This document shows positions 1 through 14,100 of a stretch of 64,000 nucleotides of DNA, in pieces. Location of the stretch: the NCBI GenBank assembly GCA_009760855.2, contig WPIO01000012.1, positions 4,978,001 through 5,042,000 on the forward strand, given 5' to 3'. Source of the DNA: Cristatella mucedo. Taxonomy: Eukaryota; Bryozoa; Phylactolaemata; Cristatellidae. The position numbers and the translations under genes were made by a program. The number at the start of each line of letters is the position of its first letter. Positions within the stretch are counted from its first letter, which is position 1. A model generated the notes under the pieces. It saw nothing but the letters and a program-made list of their open reading frames with translations. It searched no databases and was not told the DNA's origin.

Positions 1-971
1 GCTTTCCTTAAAATTAAATTCTGCAAACTCTGGTTAAAGTATATTAGCTATTCTTTGCTGCACTCACTGTATTTTCTAGGTTCGATCTTACCAATAGATT
101 CTAGGTTTTATGCATAAAGTATGGTAAGCTGATTCACCAGCCTCATTTTTTTAGCAGCAGAAAAGCCATAGCTGCTATCATTCTAGCTTTCAGGGAGCAA
201 TAACCAACATCTAATGTCATAAAGTGCAAGCATTTAACCCCTTGGGAAAGGAAACTAAATATTTTCCAGCTCAGCAATCATGAATAGTCTAAACATTGGT
301 TCAAATCATAATGTTAATTGGTTCTCAAGTGCTACTTGCATGGATTCACTCATTGTCTCCTGAAAGGTGGTTACACTAGATACAAAACCAGTCTCCCACT
401 CTGTATATTTGCGTGTGTGTGCAAGTGTGCACATTATCCGATCATACACATACCTTTCTCCATTAACAATTGTTGAGTCTCAGCCTGTAATTATGTGACA
501 GCCAGCAACTCCATGCACCCACATCAAGCAAAAGAGGTCATGAGGAAAAATGAGAAACCGAAGGACGGCTGTAAACCAAGTTTTAACAGGCAACTTCGTG
601 CGAGTGCTCAGCCGGATGGCCCTATTGCAATCACTACTTCACCAAAATCTAGAATAGTTTGCTGTTTAAGTCCCGGGGCCTAATTTGCTTGCGATCTCAT
701 CATATGCATCTCGTGCCCGAAGTTCTACAACCTGCTGACTTATTGATTAGCTTTCATGCTGACACATGGGCTAATAACGACAAGACTATCTACTAATGCA
801 AGCAACGATGCAGTGTTTTTGGCAACAGGTTTCCTTCAGGCACGTCATAGCAAAAATGTCCCAGCATGCCCCAGCATAAATGCAGCAGACAGAGCAGGTG
901 TTGGCCCAATGGTGGCTGGTACCACTGACCCCCTCCCCCCGAGAGGCTCGTGAGTGTAAGGGAAGCCATAC

Positions 972-1149
972 CATTCACACCGCAGTGGCTACGGTTGAAC
1001 CTGCTGCGGCATATGAGCTCCACAGCTTTTGCTGGAGCTCCATGCCACAGCCACCAATCAAATGGCGGCAGGGCTGTCACGTGCCTCGATATTTCCTTCT
1101 TAAGAGCACAATATTGCCTCCACAAGGTCGGATTTTGTATACGTACAAT
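972..1149 (-). CDS. PARP14-like: Copy A exon 12: PARP catalytic core with the HG motif
   Basis: 178 bp, phase 0 to 1, acceptor TTTGTAG, donor AATG|GTATGG. It contains RIQNPTLWRQY, the NAD-binding HG in WLWHGAPAKAV, and FNRSHCGVN. The exon with the catalytic Tyr (GVYF) and the stop codon must lie left of position 1, as in copy B, where it is 5.7 kb further on. Confidence 0.92.
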
Positions 1150-2079
1150 CTACAAACAGCAAGTATGCAAGAAATAGCATACGGTGTAAGACAGTAAGTA
1201 AGCATAATAATAATAATAATAATAATAATGTTGCACTTGATAAAGCGCCCTCAGAGAACTCAATCTCTTTCTAGGTGCTTTACATTTGCTGCAAAGTGAT
1301 ATGCAATAGAATAGTAAGTAAAATCATGCTTGAAAAACAAACAAAATGAATAATATGGTTAGGGGTGACATGCACAGGGTCAGCATGCAAATGTGGTTAG
1401 TGGCAGCATGCACAGTGTCAGCACCAATAAGCACATCAAGGACGAATCAAAGGAACCCACTAAATGCTGTCCTAAATAGGTGTGTTTTTAAGTTTCTTTT
1501 AAATGTGGTCAGGTCAGGGGATGTTCTGATGCTGGTTGGGAGGGAGTTCCAGGCTTTGGGAGCATACGAGCTAAATGCACGGTCTCCAAAGGATTTAAGG
1601 TTTGTACGAGGTATTTCCAGACTGTTGGATTCCGAAAAGCGGGTGGTACGATGCTTGGCCTGATTGCAAGCATTGCAGAAGAATTTGTCAACCGAAGAGG
1701 CATGGACCAACCCATAAACGTCTCCCTAAACAAAGGAACTAAGAGCATGATGTAATTGTAACTATTGAAGATCAGAGTGATACCAAAACCGAGACCTAGA
1801 AACAGAGGGACCTAGAAATAGAAAGACCGAGAGATGGAGACACACCATTCCAGCATACAGACGATTGTAGAAGATGAAGACCGAAGCGCAAAGGCTCCAA
1901 TGTCAGGGCTTGACTGGGTGTTAAGGACTTCGAGATGCACCTTGTCGGCAGACAGCTAGGATATATAATCGCTGGCTATCCGTGACACATGCACGGTAGC
2001 AGATGCTCATGGGGATGTTGTCGAATCTATCAGAGTATGTGCATTTGCACAGGGCATGCAGACATCGGGGGGGGGAATG

Positions 2080-2163
<84 letters not shown>

Positions 2164-5100
2164 TAGCAGCTCCTCAAACGCATGTCAGAGGACTGAAGAG
2201 AGGGAAGATAAAAGCTGCACAGAGAGCACCAACAAGGCACTAACATCAAATCCGGGATCTGGTGGAACCCGGAAGTCGAGCATTCTATGCTGCACACCCA
2301 CTAGCACCGTGGTTCTCAACCTTCCTAATGCTTCGACATTTTAATACGGTTCCTCATGTTGTGGCAACCCCAACCATACAAGTATTGTGTGCAAAATGTG
2401 GAAATGACTGTTTCCAAAGATCTAAGGCGACCCATGAGAAGGTCGTTCGACCCCGAAGGGATTGCCACCCACAGGTTGAGAACCGCTGCACTAGCAGGTA
2501 AATACCTTAAGTTGCTGCACTGCTGAGTATTTGTAACTTCTCGTTGGCCCTACCACTACCAGATGTCCAAACTAGCCAGGCAAGTTAACCTCAGAAGGCA
2601 GTCCAATAGCACGACTGTGGCCAAGACGACGAAAGCCACTTACCTCGACAACTTGATGGGGCACAGGTACCATGCTCTGAGAGAATTGCCTCAGGACATC
2701 ATAATATTCGGTACTATTGATAATTGGGTCCAGCGTGACCTCCAAATAAGAGTCACAAGCGGTCCAATATGGAGGAAATGGATCTCCTGAAAAACACAAG
2801 ACTATATTTGTTGTGGCCAAGGCCGTAATGCAACAGCGCAAAAAAAATAAAAAAAGCTCAACTGTTGAAGAAAAGTATGCAAGCCCGCCATACACGAAGG
2901 TGTTCCTGATAAAGCAGTAGTTTAATTTATGAAATGGATAGGTTTGTCTAGTCAAGCGCCGGCCGAGAATGCTGCACCCATTCGTTTGTGTCAAAGCCAA
3001 ATGATTTGAATCCAGAGTGAGGATTGTGATTCAGAGACCCCCAACTACATATGTACCTACATACCACTGACATCTATGATGCCAGTGATCTGACAAAGGA
3101 ATGCCTCTTCTGATGGCACCTAGGGGGCATTAAGAACTGAATGCAAAAATGAGCTTCAAATCAAATTAATCTCTGATACTTGCTTCTGAGACAACACAAA
3201 GAGCTTCGGAAAATGTTTTAACCCCTCACATTCAGCTCGGTAGTCTGCTGTCAACGACTAGTCAGTAGAACTACCTTAAAAACAGACAGCTAACCATTTT
3301 CTATCCACAGACTTGGCACAATTACCCACATCGGTGTGTATTTTTTGCTTTGACACAATTTATACACCATTTTATTATCTTTAACAGCCTTCCACCTTAA
3401 TTTACCTTACATTCTCAACTAGTGCAGTTTTGTCCATTCCTCGTGCCAGTCTTCGTTTACTATTTGACATTCCCAGCTGGAATGATAATATGATTAATTA
3501 GGCAGTCATACAGCACCCTAAATGAAAAAATCTCTTCCTGTGCATTTCACATGTTTCGATTTATTCCTATTCCTCTGTATATGGCTTCAATACTACGGTT
3601 CAATTCCAAATGCATCCAAGTTGTGCCACTAGTCTAAGCTCAGGGGTAAAGCATTGCCACTGCACGACCAAGGTCATCGGATCTAGGTTTAATTAGGCAG
3701 TCATACAGCACCGTAAAAGAAAAAATCTCTTCCTGTGCATTTCACATGTTTCGATTTCTTCCTATTCCCCTGTGTATGGCTTCAATACTACGGTTCAATT
3801 TCAAATGCATCCAAGTTGTGCCACTAGTCTAAGCTCAGTAGTAAAGCATTGCCACTGCACGACCAAGGTTACCGGATCTAGGTGAAATCGTCTTTCGACA
3901 TTAGGGCCCAGCCTTCACAAACCACGGAACAAACAACTCGACCTTAAAGGCCACAAATAATGTTCGTTCGGTCGAACTTATAGAGGCTTGCCTAGGCAAC
4001 AGGCGCAGCAAATACAATTCACATCAAAGATGACTCGAGGATGCCTTCAATAGATGTGACTCTGAGCAGCAGACGGGGCTCACCATGCGACGACAGACGC
4101 AGCACTGCAGCAGACAGGCAGCACGGCAATCGAAGATGACCGCCCAAGGCAAGCACCGTCACAGCCGAGCCAGCTGCCGAGCACGCGTGACCGGCTCGGT
4201 TAGCCAGGCAGGCAAGCCTCACCTAGCTCGGGTCCGATACGCTGCACCATGGCAATGTCGGATTGAGCCGAAAGCCGATAGTCCCTCATGTATGCCAGGT
4301 CGACAAAGTACTCGCCGGCGTCGTTGACGTAGCGGATCTGTTGCATCGAGGTGGCGTAAGCGGCCTCGAGCCTCCTGCTCAGAGCAGGGCAGTAGTTGAT
4401 CCATGCCCCTTTCGAGCCGTACTTGTGCTGCCACACGGCCGTGCTGGCCAGCCTCTCCTCGTTGGCCAAGGCGGCCTGCTCAGCATACAGCACCTTGGTG
4501 AGCTTCACCAGTGCTTGGGTCGCCGAGTCACGGTCAAGGCACACCACAAGCAGGCAGACCTTGCCGCGAATTCTCTCTATTTGCAGTTTCGCGCCGGTCG
4601 AAGTGAGCACATACTGAGCCAGCTCGCGAACCTGCAGCAGCCAAAACCACAAGGCAAAGTGCTGCACACCTGCTAAGTGCAAAGCTGCCGGGTGACTTGG
4701 ACACCTCGCTCAGTGACTGCAACCCACAAAGCAGATAACTGCAATCCAAGCTTCCCTGATTCGGTCAATGAAGACGGCTCATAGCACCACAAATCAGTGA
4801 GGCAGTGGGTGCCTCTTAGGTGGCCAAATAACAGCTTAGCTGATTTAACAGCCTCATTTATACAGTGGCAGAAGAGCCATTTTGGCTATTACAGTGACAG
4901 AATGACAGAAATGAGTGACTCAGTGTGACATGCGTGAAATCAAGTGACAGAAATGAGACCTAGTGCAAAAAGAGCACCATAAATTCCCCACCCCACCTCA
5001 AAAGGGGGCAACAGCCTCCGGCAGGCAAGGCCGAAGGAGGCCGGACGGCGATAGCACTCGTCTGCACCCATCTGCCCCCTTCAACCACACAGCACCACAA

Positions 5101-8100
5101 TATATACCAATCGCCAAAGAGGTCACAGATGCACTGTGACGTCTTCGACCTTTGCTTCGCTAGGAGTGGCAGCAGCCAATACTATGTCATGTTATCCTAA
5201 TCATACTCCAAGCGCTGCAGCGTCACAATCACAGCCATGTCCTGAGATTACCCGGGCCCATATTTAAGATTGGGAGCAAAGATTATTACTCTCTATCAAA
5301 CTTAAACACAAAATGGCATTAGGAAGATTGCCCACACTCGAGATCTTAACTATGACCTGTTGAAAAAGTCGCATCTCTTCTTATAGGGTCATATTTCGAA
5401 ATACCTATTGTGATGAAAATTCAAAATAGACGTTCGATTTTTTCTAATTTAATATAAGGAAATGGCCAAAATCTGCAAAATAATGCCAGCAAGACAGGAA
5501 CTCTGTATGTTTAATCGCAAATCATCTCAGTTGGCCGCAAGGATTAAAAAGATCAGTAATGTTGGGCGAATTTTTAGAATCTTGTTCTAATCAGGTAATA
5601 CATATATAGAACATTAGCGGAATAAAGGAGCAGACCTAGCTACGGTCAGCAGGAACAGAAGGAACAGGACTCTTCCTCCAGTAGAGGCATCTAAATAGGG
5701 TCCAGTGGCATGCTGGTGAGTGGCAGGCTTGTATGTGATTATTTGCAAATGTGCAATCCGAACATAGCTGGTACTAACTAGCACTTTCTTCTTCGATAAT
5801 TTAGCCCCAAGCAATGCAGCACAATAAAAACAGCTACAGCTCTGCTTTAAAACCAGATTTGACCGGCTACTGATCGTGCTGCGTAAAAGAGACTGTGAAC
5901 ACCCTGAAATGTCATTTTGTTCGTTTATCAATCATGATATTACTCACCATTTAATTGCATTTCCCCTTTGCAGCAAAGGTAAAGCACCTAGAGAGAGGTT
6001 GAGTTCTCTGAGGGCGCTTTATCAAGTGCATTATTAGGATTATTATTTTCATTAAAAGTCAGCTTCTGCCCAATCTGCCCTCTAATTGACTGCCACGAAA
6101 GGCCTTCATCTGACTCTTGAATGTTGAGGAGGGTCCGGTCTGCTTCAGTAGTACTGCTAGCAAACACCAGCACCAGGAACATGCACCATATCACGATCAT
6201 TTAGTTCCAGACTACCATTTCAGATACAGCCAAAAAAATGTAAAAGCCTTCACAATTGCCGTCTATCCAAAGTCCGAGCATTGAGTAACCTTAGTTCACA
6301 TCGACATAACTACTCTAATAACTGAACACAGTGGCTCCCTTCTAACACACGCAAGCCAGTTTCAGAGACTAGACAAGTACAGCAAAGTTAATCGAAATGA
6401 ATCTTAACAAAAAGAACTGCCACTAGAAGAATAGATCATGTCATGCCACCTTCCTATTTAACATACCCATGAACCACAGACTAAAGTGCATAAACAAGCA
6501 CACATGCACATGAGCACCAGCACTTGATAGACACATACACGCCATGACATCAAATACGCTTGCTAAATTTGTATAAAATACCTGCTTTGAACTAAGGACA
6601 GATATAACTTCCTGCGGTTCAGATATTACAAGTGGATTCAGCCGGGCCTTGCAGTGGTCCTTCAAAGCTTGAACGGCCTGATAGGCCGCCGCAGCGGAGC
6701 CACCACAAATCGTCATAGTGACTTCAGGATTCGTTGATTCAGTTCCTACTCAAAAGGTGACATTACACAGGCACTCAAAATTCATGCATCACGTAGGCAG
6801 CAACGAACCATTTACCAGGCGGCTAGCACCTCGAGACCGTGCATGATATCAGACGGTCACAATGTCGTTTGAGATTCTCTATACTTATGCACAACATTTC
6901 AGTGCCTATAGGCATGCACAAACACCAATCTTTCACGGGCAATGTGGTCAGTAGCTGGAAAATATCCTGTACTAGCTGATGGACAAAAATGGACGGATGA
7001 AAGAAGCAAAATATAAATGCAGGCATGTAACAAGCAAATTATTACCTAAAGATCAAATACAGATAGACCAAGTGTGATCACTAAGATGATTCTAATGCTC
7101 CTTGGCAAGTCGTCTTGACATGCCTAGCAGCCATCCAATTTGCTGATCTTAATCGACCTCAAGGAGTGTGGGCCAGCAAAGAGTGCACTGTTGAATTGCT
7201 TCTCAAACTTTATAATAAATAGTCGTAATGTCAGTCAAGTTTCATGACATGCCTGACGGCTCATAAAGAAAACTTACCAGTAATGACGAGCATCAATACA
7301 GAAATGGTCAAGCTAAAGATGAGTGTTTAAAGTAGGCGATTAGCAATATAAGAAGCTAGCTGATTCTTGATAAATCCAAGCTCCAGCCAGAAGACAAGAG
7401 TACAATATCGTATGAAAGACAGAATGCCACTTATTTCATTCTAATGGCACCAATAGCGCCCTCTTTTAAACAATGAGTCAAACAAATAAGTCATCAAAGT
7501 GGACTTAAGGCAACGGTATTGTCATAAGCACTAATGTTTCTCAGACTTTTTTCACTAGCTATCTATCTCTCTCACCGGATCCCAGTATCTGACCAGGTTT
7601 TTGAGATTCCCCAGCACAGCAGTTTCTTCCTGAACATATCATAAGCTTACTTGTTTGCCACTGTGCAGAAAGAGCCCCGACTCAAGCTCAAAATGTTACC
7701 ACCAAAAGCATATGCACCTACCATTAGCCACAGCCAAAAAACTATGACAGCACTCAGTCATCATTTCATAAATGAGTTTTGCATGCTACAGTGAGATTGT
7801 GAAACAGCAAGAGGATGAGTACATGTTTGCCTACGAATTTCACACTGGCACATATAGCAACTAGTTGCCTGTGACACTATTAGCCTCGATGCCAACTCAA
7901 ATCGATGTCCAGTGGGCTTATGCCTCACACAAACTAAAGACAAGAAGGACAGCTGCACAGTCCGCTGGACTGCTGTCTATGACCTAACCATTTTTGCCAA
8001 GACGCACCGCTCTTGTCTGGCAGCACTGACCAGCTGACCCACAGCCAACGTGTTTACTCAGATTCGACTGCTCGTAACAACTCTTTCAGCATCGACACTA

Positions 8101-11100
8101 CGAAATCCTAACACTAACGCTTGGGTTTTGCATTCACTTGCCAAAAGGTTGTTCGTTTTGCCCTCCTATCTGCCACGTGACCAGACCGGCATCTGCAATC
8201 ACTGCATGTCACATGCAACGTTCACAGCGGCATTGCAATCGAGTTCATACTCACACTGCTCGCAATATCAACATGCAAAATCATGAAGCTAAGCAAACAG
8301 GAAGCTGAATGCCCAACTTGAAGACGTCGCTTGATGGGCGACAGGCGATTGCACTATGCCAGCATTATTGCAGTGCAGCCGAGCTCTCTGCTTGGGCGCT
8401 CTTACCTGAGACAACCACTTTCGACGACGATGGCAAGTGGTCAGTGGCAGCATCGGCAGGTGTAGGCTGGGTGGCTGCTATCATCGAGCCGGCATCCAAC
8501 AATAGAGCATTGGTGGCATCCAATCTCCACGTGCTCTCCTCCAGCCCACGGCCAAAGCTTAGCCAAGATGACAGCAGGAAGTTGCCCGAAGTCTCGTAAA
8601 CCTGAGCGCAAATGCAAAAAGAAGCCTGAAGCTCAAGGCTGTCCATGGGTGAGAGGGCGTTGGGTGAGGCAAGCTTATCTGCCGGTACCCGGGGTCCCTC
8701 ATCCACGTTTTCTTTGATCGTTCATAACAGCCACAGCCTCTCACCTTTTTGAATGCTGCCGTGGGCACAGTGATTATGACTCGCCTGATGATTGCCAGGG
8801 GTCTATCATTACAGAAGTCGGCTATGCCTTGAAACAACATGGTGGCAGCCAGGTCAACTGGGAAGTTACCATAGCCGGATCCGAGTGGTGGCATGGCCAC
8901 GGTGACCGCACCCAGATTATCGGCCTTCACCAAGCAATCGAGGGCAAGTCTCCTGAGCAGCTGCAAGCATGTAATCAATTGCAAATTAGGAGCATGTGTG
9001 AGAATATGGTCCCAGAGCTGGTTTCTCCATTCACAACGGTGGATTAAGTGATGACGGCAACCGAACACTGGACAGCGTGGCTACAGTCACCTGCTACATA
9101 GAACCACCCTTACTGCTCTCCACTGTGATGCAAAGCACACACCATAATCTTCTTCGTGCAATGCAACTTTACACTAGCCAGCACAACCAAGCAGCATTTA
9201 CTAGCAGTGCCTTGAAGCTCAAGCCATAGGCTCGTTTGGCCTGTGTGTTAGTGGTTAAGGTGCTGGCTCTGACCAAGGTCTGGCCGAGGTCGCGGTCTCA
9301 ATATCTGTGGCATATGTAAAGCACCTGAATAGAGATGAAGTTCTCTTAATGTGCTATATAAGCGAATTGCATATTTTTCTATACTCTAATTGACTTGAAC
9401 TGCATATACAGAGGTTTCCTTACAAGAGTAAAGTTTTGGGCTAAAAAACAAGACCTTTGTAAACTCTGGAAGGCTTTACATGTAATGAAACCTTTCAAAA
9501 AGTCCATAGCAAATGATATTTTTCCAATTGACCTACTTGCTCTATTCACGATAATTAGAATTGTTGTGATGGGGCACACATGACTACTTCCGATGGCCGA
9601 TAAGCTCTACTACAATTCTGTCAAGCTGAAGATGGGTTACACACAAAAACCGAACCTACTATTGACACAGCGATTTCAGTGCGTTTTCATGAATTGCATT
9701 CTTGATAAATGCACTTCATTGACTATGGTTTCTTAGCAGCTCTTAACCAACATCAAATGCTTTAAGACCGTGTATGCCCTGAAAGCCAGGGACTCACTCA
9801 AGGAATGTACCAAAATAAGCAACTCGACTTAATGTCATCTGAAAAGAAGCTAACGACCTACAGGTGTTCCCCATAGCTTCGTTCTTGTGAATTCCCTTAT
9901 GCATGCTGATACTCGGCATGTTTTAAGAAATAAATTGACATGCTTCCTGCGCAGCACATGTCAAGTACCTAGAAAGATATGTAGCTCTCCTACGGTGCTA
10001 CAAACAAGTCATACTATAACCTCGAGTTTGGACGAGTTGAGCATCCTAGCTTAGACAATAGTTGCATCTTCATGACTAGAAGCCACATGGTAGACATGTG
10101 AATAGAAAATAACTCAAATCGTCTAGAGGGTAGCTGTTTCCCAATTATGTGAGTTTGCATTTCCAATCATGCTAGATGCTAATTCAAAGATGAACAAATG
10201 CAAGTTTGGTTACGAATGGACTAAACTTGAGCAGATTCCATCAATCCAGACCAGCCAATATGCTGCACAAGCACTTGGTCAACAATTCGGCAGATTTTGC
10301 TATAACCACCGAGTTACGAATTATCCATATTTGCGATTTGAGTGCCATGTATGTAGCTAGGTGAGAAGAGCTTGCCACGGTAGCTAAGGAACATTTCCAG
10401 TAGGCCTGCCTGAGGCATCGGGCATGCTGCCATTCCACAGCACAGCAACAGATTCAGATACAAAGAGCAAGGCCTAAGTGCTAATTAAGTTCTAGACTCA
10501 CCTTGAACTTCGTTAACATAGCCAGCTGTCACACTACAATGAGTAATTTCGGTAGATAAACTAATCGTAAAAAGTCTTGCTCCACCACAAGTGATGTACA
10601 AATGGCCAAATAGAACCGGAGGTCCACGTGCAACAGCCGGATCCAGAAAACCGCGACTGACGTCATCTAAGCAGAACACCAGCAGTTAATGCATTGTGTG
10701 TATTAAAATTAACAAACTATTATGCTGCCATTGTGTTTAGGTATTTAACATATAGAATTGTAAAGACCAAAAAATTGGCATTTTTAGGAATCTGCGTTTT
10801 TAGCCTTTTATAAGAGCTCTCTTATGTCTGGCCAATCGCCGTGGTCAAGTGGGGAATTCCCTGCCCACCGACTGCTGGACGATCTCTTCCCGCTCGTTTT
10901 TGGCACAAGCTTAAACATGCTTAAGATGCTGCTGCCAGACAGTGTCATAAAAGGAAAAATTCAGGCCTGCCATGAAATAGGTCCAACCAACCAAGAACTA
11001 GCACCGACTCTTTAAATCAGCCGTAAAATGGTGAGCTACATTATTGAAAAGCTTGTTAAAACTCACCACGGTAAGTCGGTCAAATTAGATAATCATCAAA

Positions 11101-14100
11101 ATTACATTCACGTGAACGTTCTGGCTCACGGGAATAACTGCGGGAGTTTCCTTGGTCGCAGGTGAGCACCGTCATGAGCATACAGAGAGTACACTGGAGG
11201 CTCGCTGGGCAAGGCATATCGACAAGGCTCACCAAATGCAAGCCTTTGCTTAAGAGATGGATTCAGATTGGCCTCATGACCATGCTTACTACAAGTCAAG
11301 AGTCGAGTTTTATAGAACAACGAGTCGAAAATCCATTCGACAGCAAAGAATAAACATTTGCAGACTAGCAAGAAGACGAGATGAACTAGAGTACTGTATA
11401 CAGTCAACAGTGAAATTTGGTTACACAAGTGGTACAGTTTGGCATTGCTTGTGCTCCTCTGGTGGTGGAATTCTGCACCATATAAATAGAGTTAAGGACT
11501 AGCTTTTAGACACCGATCACCTTCAAAATGCAAGGAATTCCAAGTACCAGAGTATATCGGGGAAATTATAACGTTTGGCAGCAGGATTATGACCCTAAGC
11601 TCAAAGTGAAAGTTTTTAAAAAGATTTCTTGCTGAAGCAGCTATCAGAGTAATAAGTTGGCTTAGTACGATGGGAGATCCAAATCCGATAAAGGGGGTTC
11701 TTTGGAATAGGTTCAAAAGCTGGCTGAAGTCTGATTCTTAGCCTGCTACAACTCCGGATGCTCTGTTCAGCCAGCTGCAGTACTATTTGGGTCATATTAC
11801 CATATACTTGTAAGAGGTAGATGACTCAATGCTGAGACATTTAAGAGATATTGATATGTTGCAGCTAAGGCCCTAACTTGTATTATATTATTATTCTTTC
11901 AAAAAATATTGCTACATGTTCAAGAAGTTGACTATAGATTTAATATATAGTGCTGAAACATTATTAATGCATTCTCCAGTATGCTAAGTTGAAAGCCATT
12001 GGCCTTGACAAAGTGAGCAGCGTCATACTGGGAGGTACAGGACTTTGGAGAAGGAGTGTCGGTGTCGGTATGCTTCATTAATCCAGGCTGCGTTTTTGAA
12101 AATTAAAGCAGTATGGAATTCCACGACAAACAATGATAATATTACTACTGTTACCTGATTTGAAGCCTCACCTGCATAGCAGTAGAAGAGCCTTACAAGA
12201 TCGCCCACTGCCAAATTTGAACCCACGAACTCAGTCGTTAAGAGCAAGCACCAACCTCCAAGGCTATCAAGGCCCCTATTGTTTCATGTACAAGAGCCGA
12301 GACCTTCTAGAGATAATTGGTTTCCACTTCAGCTGTATTGGTCTATGTCTTAGTAGCCAGGAACTGGTTTTGTCCAGTCGTGTAGGTGTTTGCCTTCGAT
12401 GATCAAGTTAAAGTTGTGGCCTTTGACAAACAAGGCTTTGGGGTTGAGCGCTATGGCATTTGTGAAGTGCCTGGATAGAGAATCAATTCTCTTCGAGCGC
12501 TACATAAATGAATTGTGTGTGTATCGCCTTAATAACTTAATATAAATCTAGGCACTTAACGTATGCTTCAGGGTTTGAAGCTATGCCCTTGGTCGTTAAC
12601 TGTGAGCATCTTATCTGGAGGCCAAACCAAACTAGCATGTAAGCAACACGCACACATACCTCTACCTAGGCAGGCACCAGCCGGTTGGCTCCACTGTACG
12701 AGGATAGGGGTGCGGGAAGGGTTACCGAGAAGACTGGCTAAAAATAGGAGACGTGTCCTGTTAAACAGTGATCTAAAACTTACCTGATCGGCATTCATTG
12801 AAGAATTCAGGGGGCACGAAGCAAGGACGATGTTTGCACACCGTAAATTGCACTGTGCAGGGACCCCGACTGCAATTGTCTGTCCTACAGCCAAGTAATT
12901 GACGCCCGATGGACGCTGCAGGGGAACGTCAATCGTAGCCTGAAGGCAGTACGTGTAGAAGTCACAGGTGAAATCAAAGCTTCGGTTTGTCGCTAAGACG
13001 TACACGTCTGCCTGCAGCAGGTAAACAAAGGTAAACATGCAAACTTGTCTTCATGTTCGATATACAGCTGATAATGCTAAATTAACCAGCAGGAGAAAAG
13101 AAATTTCGGATGCTGCTGATTACCTCCTGATCGTGCAAGTTAATACAACGTACGTGGACAGAGAGCGTCACGTTCGATTTCCGACTGCCATCAATGTGAC
13201 TTGATGAAGAGCCTAAATTATGGAAAGGCAATACAAATATATTTGACTGCACGCTTAGCCAAACACATCGCGATTGTCGGGCCTCTCGCGCAGGCTATTT
13301 TGAGTCTGCATGAGATCCCAGTTTCACTAGCTACATGTGTCTGTCTGTCTTGATCTCTGAATCTCTAACTCTGTCTCTCACTTGCTCCCAACATTCGCAA
13401 CTCTCCTTCACTCTCTCACCACCAACAGATACATAGCAAACAGTAGCCGATCACTTTCTCGGCTTTCTAAATTCACAAGTCACTTTGAAACTCTATGTAT
13501 CAGCACAATATGTACACCTTTGCTGGCAGAACTAACGCTAACCTTCATGTTGGAACTCAAAACAAACAAAACAGCCCTCTGCATACTGCTGAGCATGTAT
13601 AGTGTAGCTAAGAAGGTCCGCTCTCCAGAACTGAACACCGCACTACGACATGCGTAACACTGAAAGGAATGCCACTCTACCTGCAACAGCTTGTGAAGAT
13701 CCAGAGACAGCCGATGGAGTTCTTAAAGGTATCACCAATGGTTGACCTGCCCCACGAGCAGCTGCTGTTGCTGCAGTAGGAGCAGCTGCTGTTGCAGTAA
13801 GAGTCCCTGCTGATACAGTAGGAGCACCTGCTGCTTCGACAGCAACCCGTGATGCTTCAGGAGCCCCTGATACTGATGAAATGGATAAAGATGATATCTG
13901 GAGAACAGCTCGCTTTAACTTCACCGGCAAAGCAGCAAGAATGGACCTCGGCTCAGAGGCAAACGCCTCTGTCATGGCTGTTCGAAGTAGCCCAATGATA
14001 ACCGGATCAGAGTCGACGAGCAGCACTCTGCTCAGCTGGCCTTCTGTCAACCTAACGGCCAGCGCTCGCTTCACGGACAACACGAGAAGCTGGGCACTTT

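Noticed and set aside
1989-2344. Arg/Glu repeat frames
   Set aside because: Translation of the GA microsatellite.
10824-11015. 63-codon plus frame conserved partly in copy B near 53750
   Set aside because: Similarity reflects the intron duplication; the frame is not kept and no motif is present.
13006-13007. Alternative acceptor GGCAG in copy A exon 6 (phase 1)
   Set aside because: The upstream CTGCAG acceptor gives phase 0, which is needed to join exon 5 and is shared by copy B.
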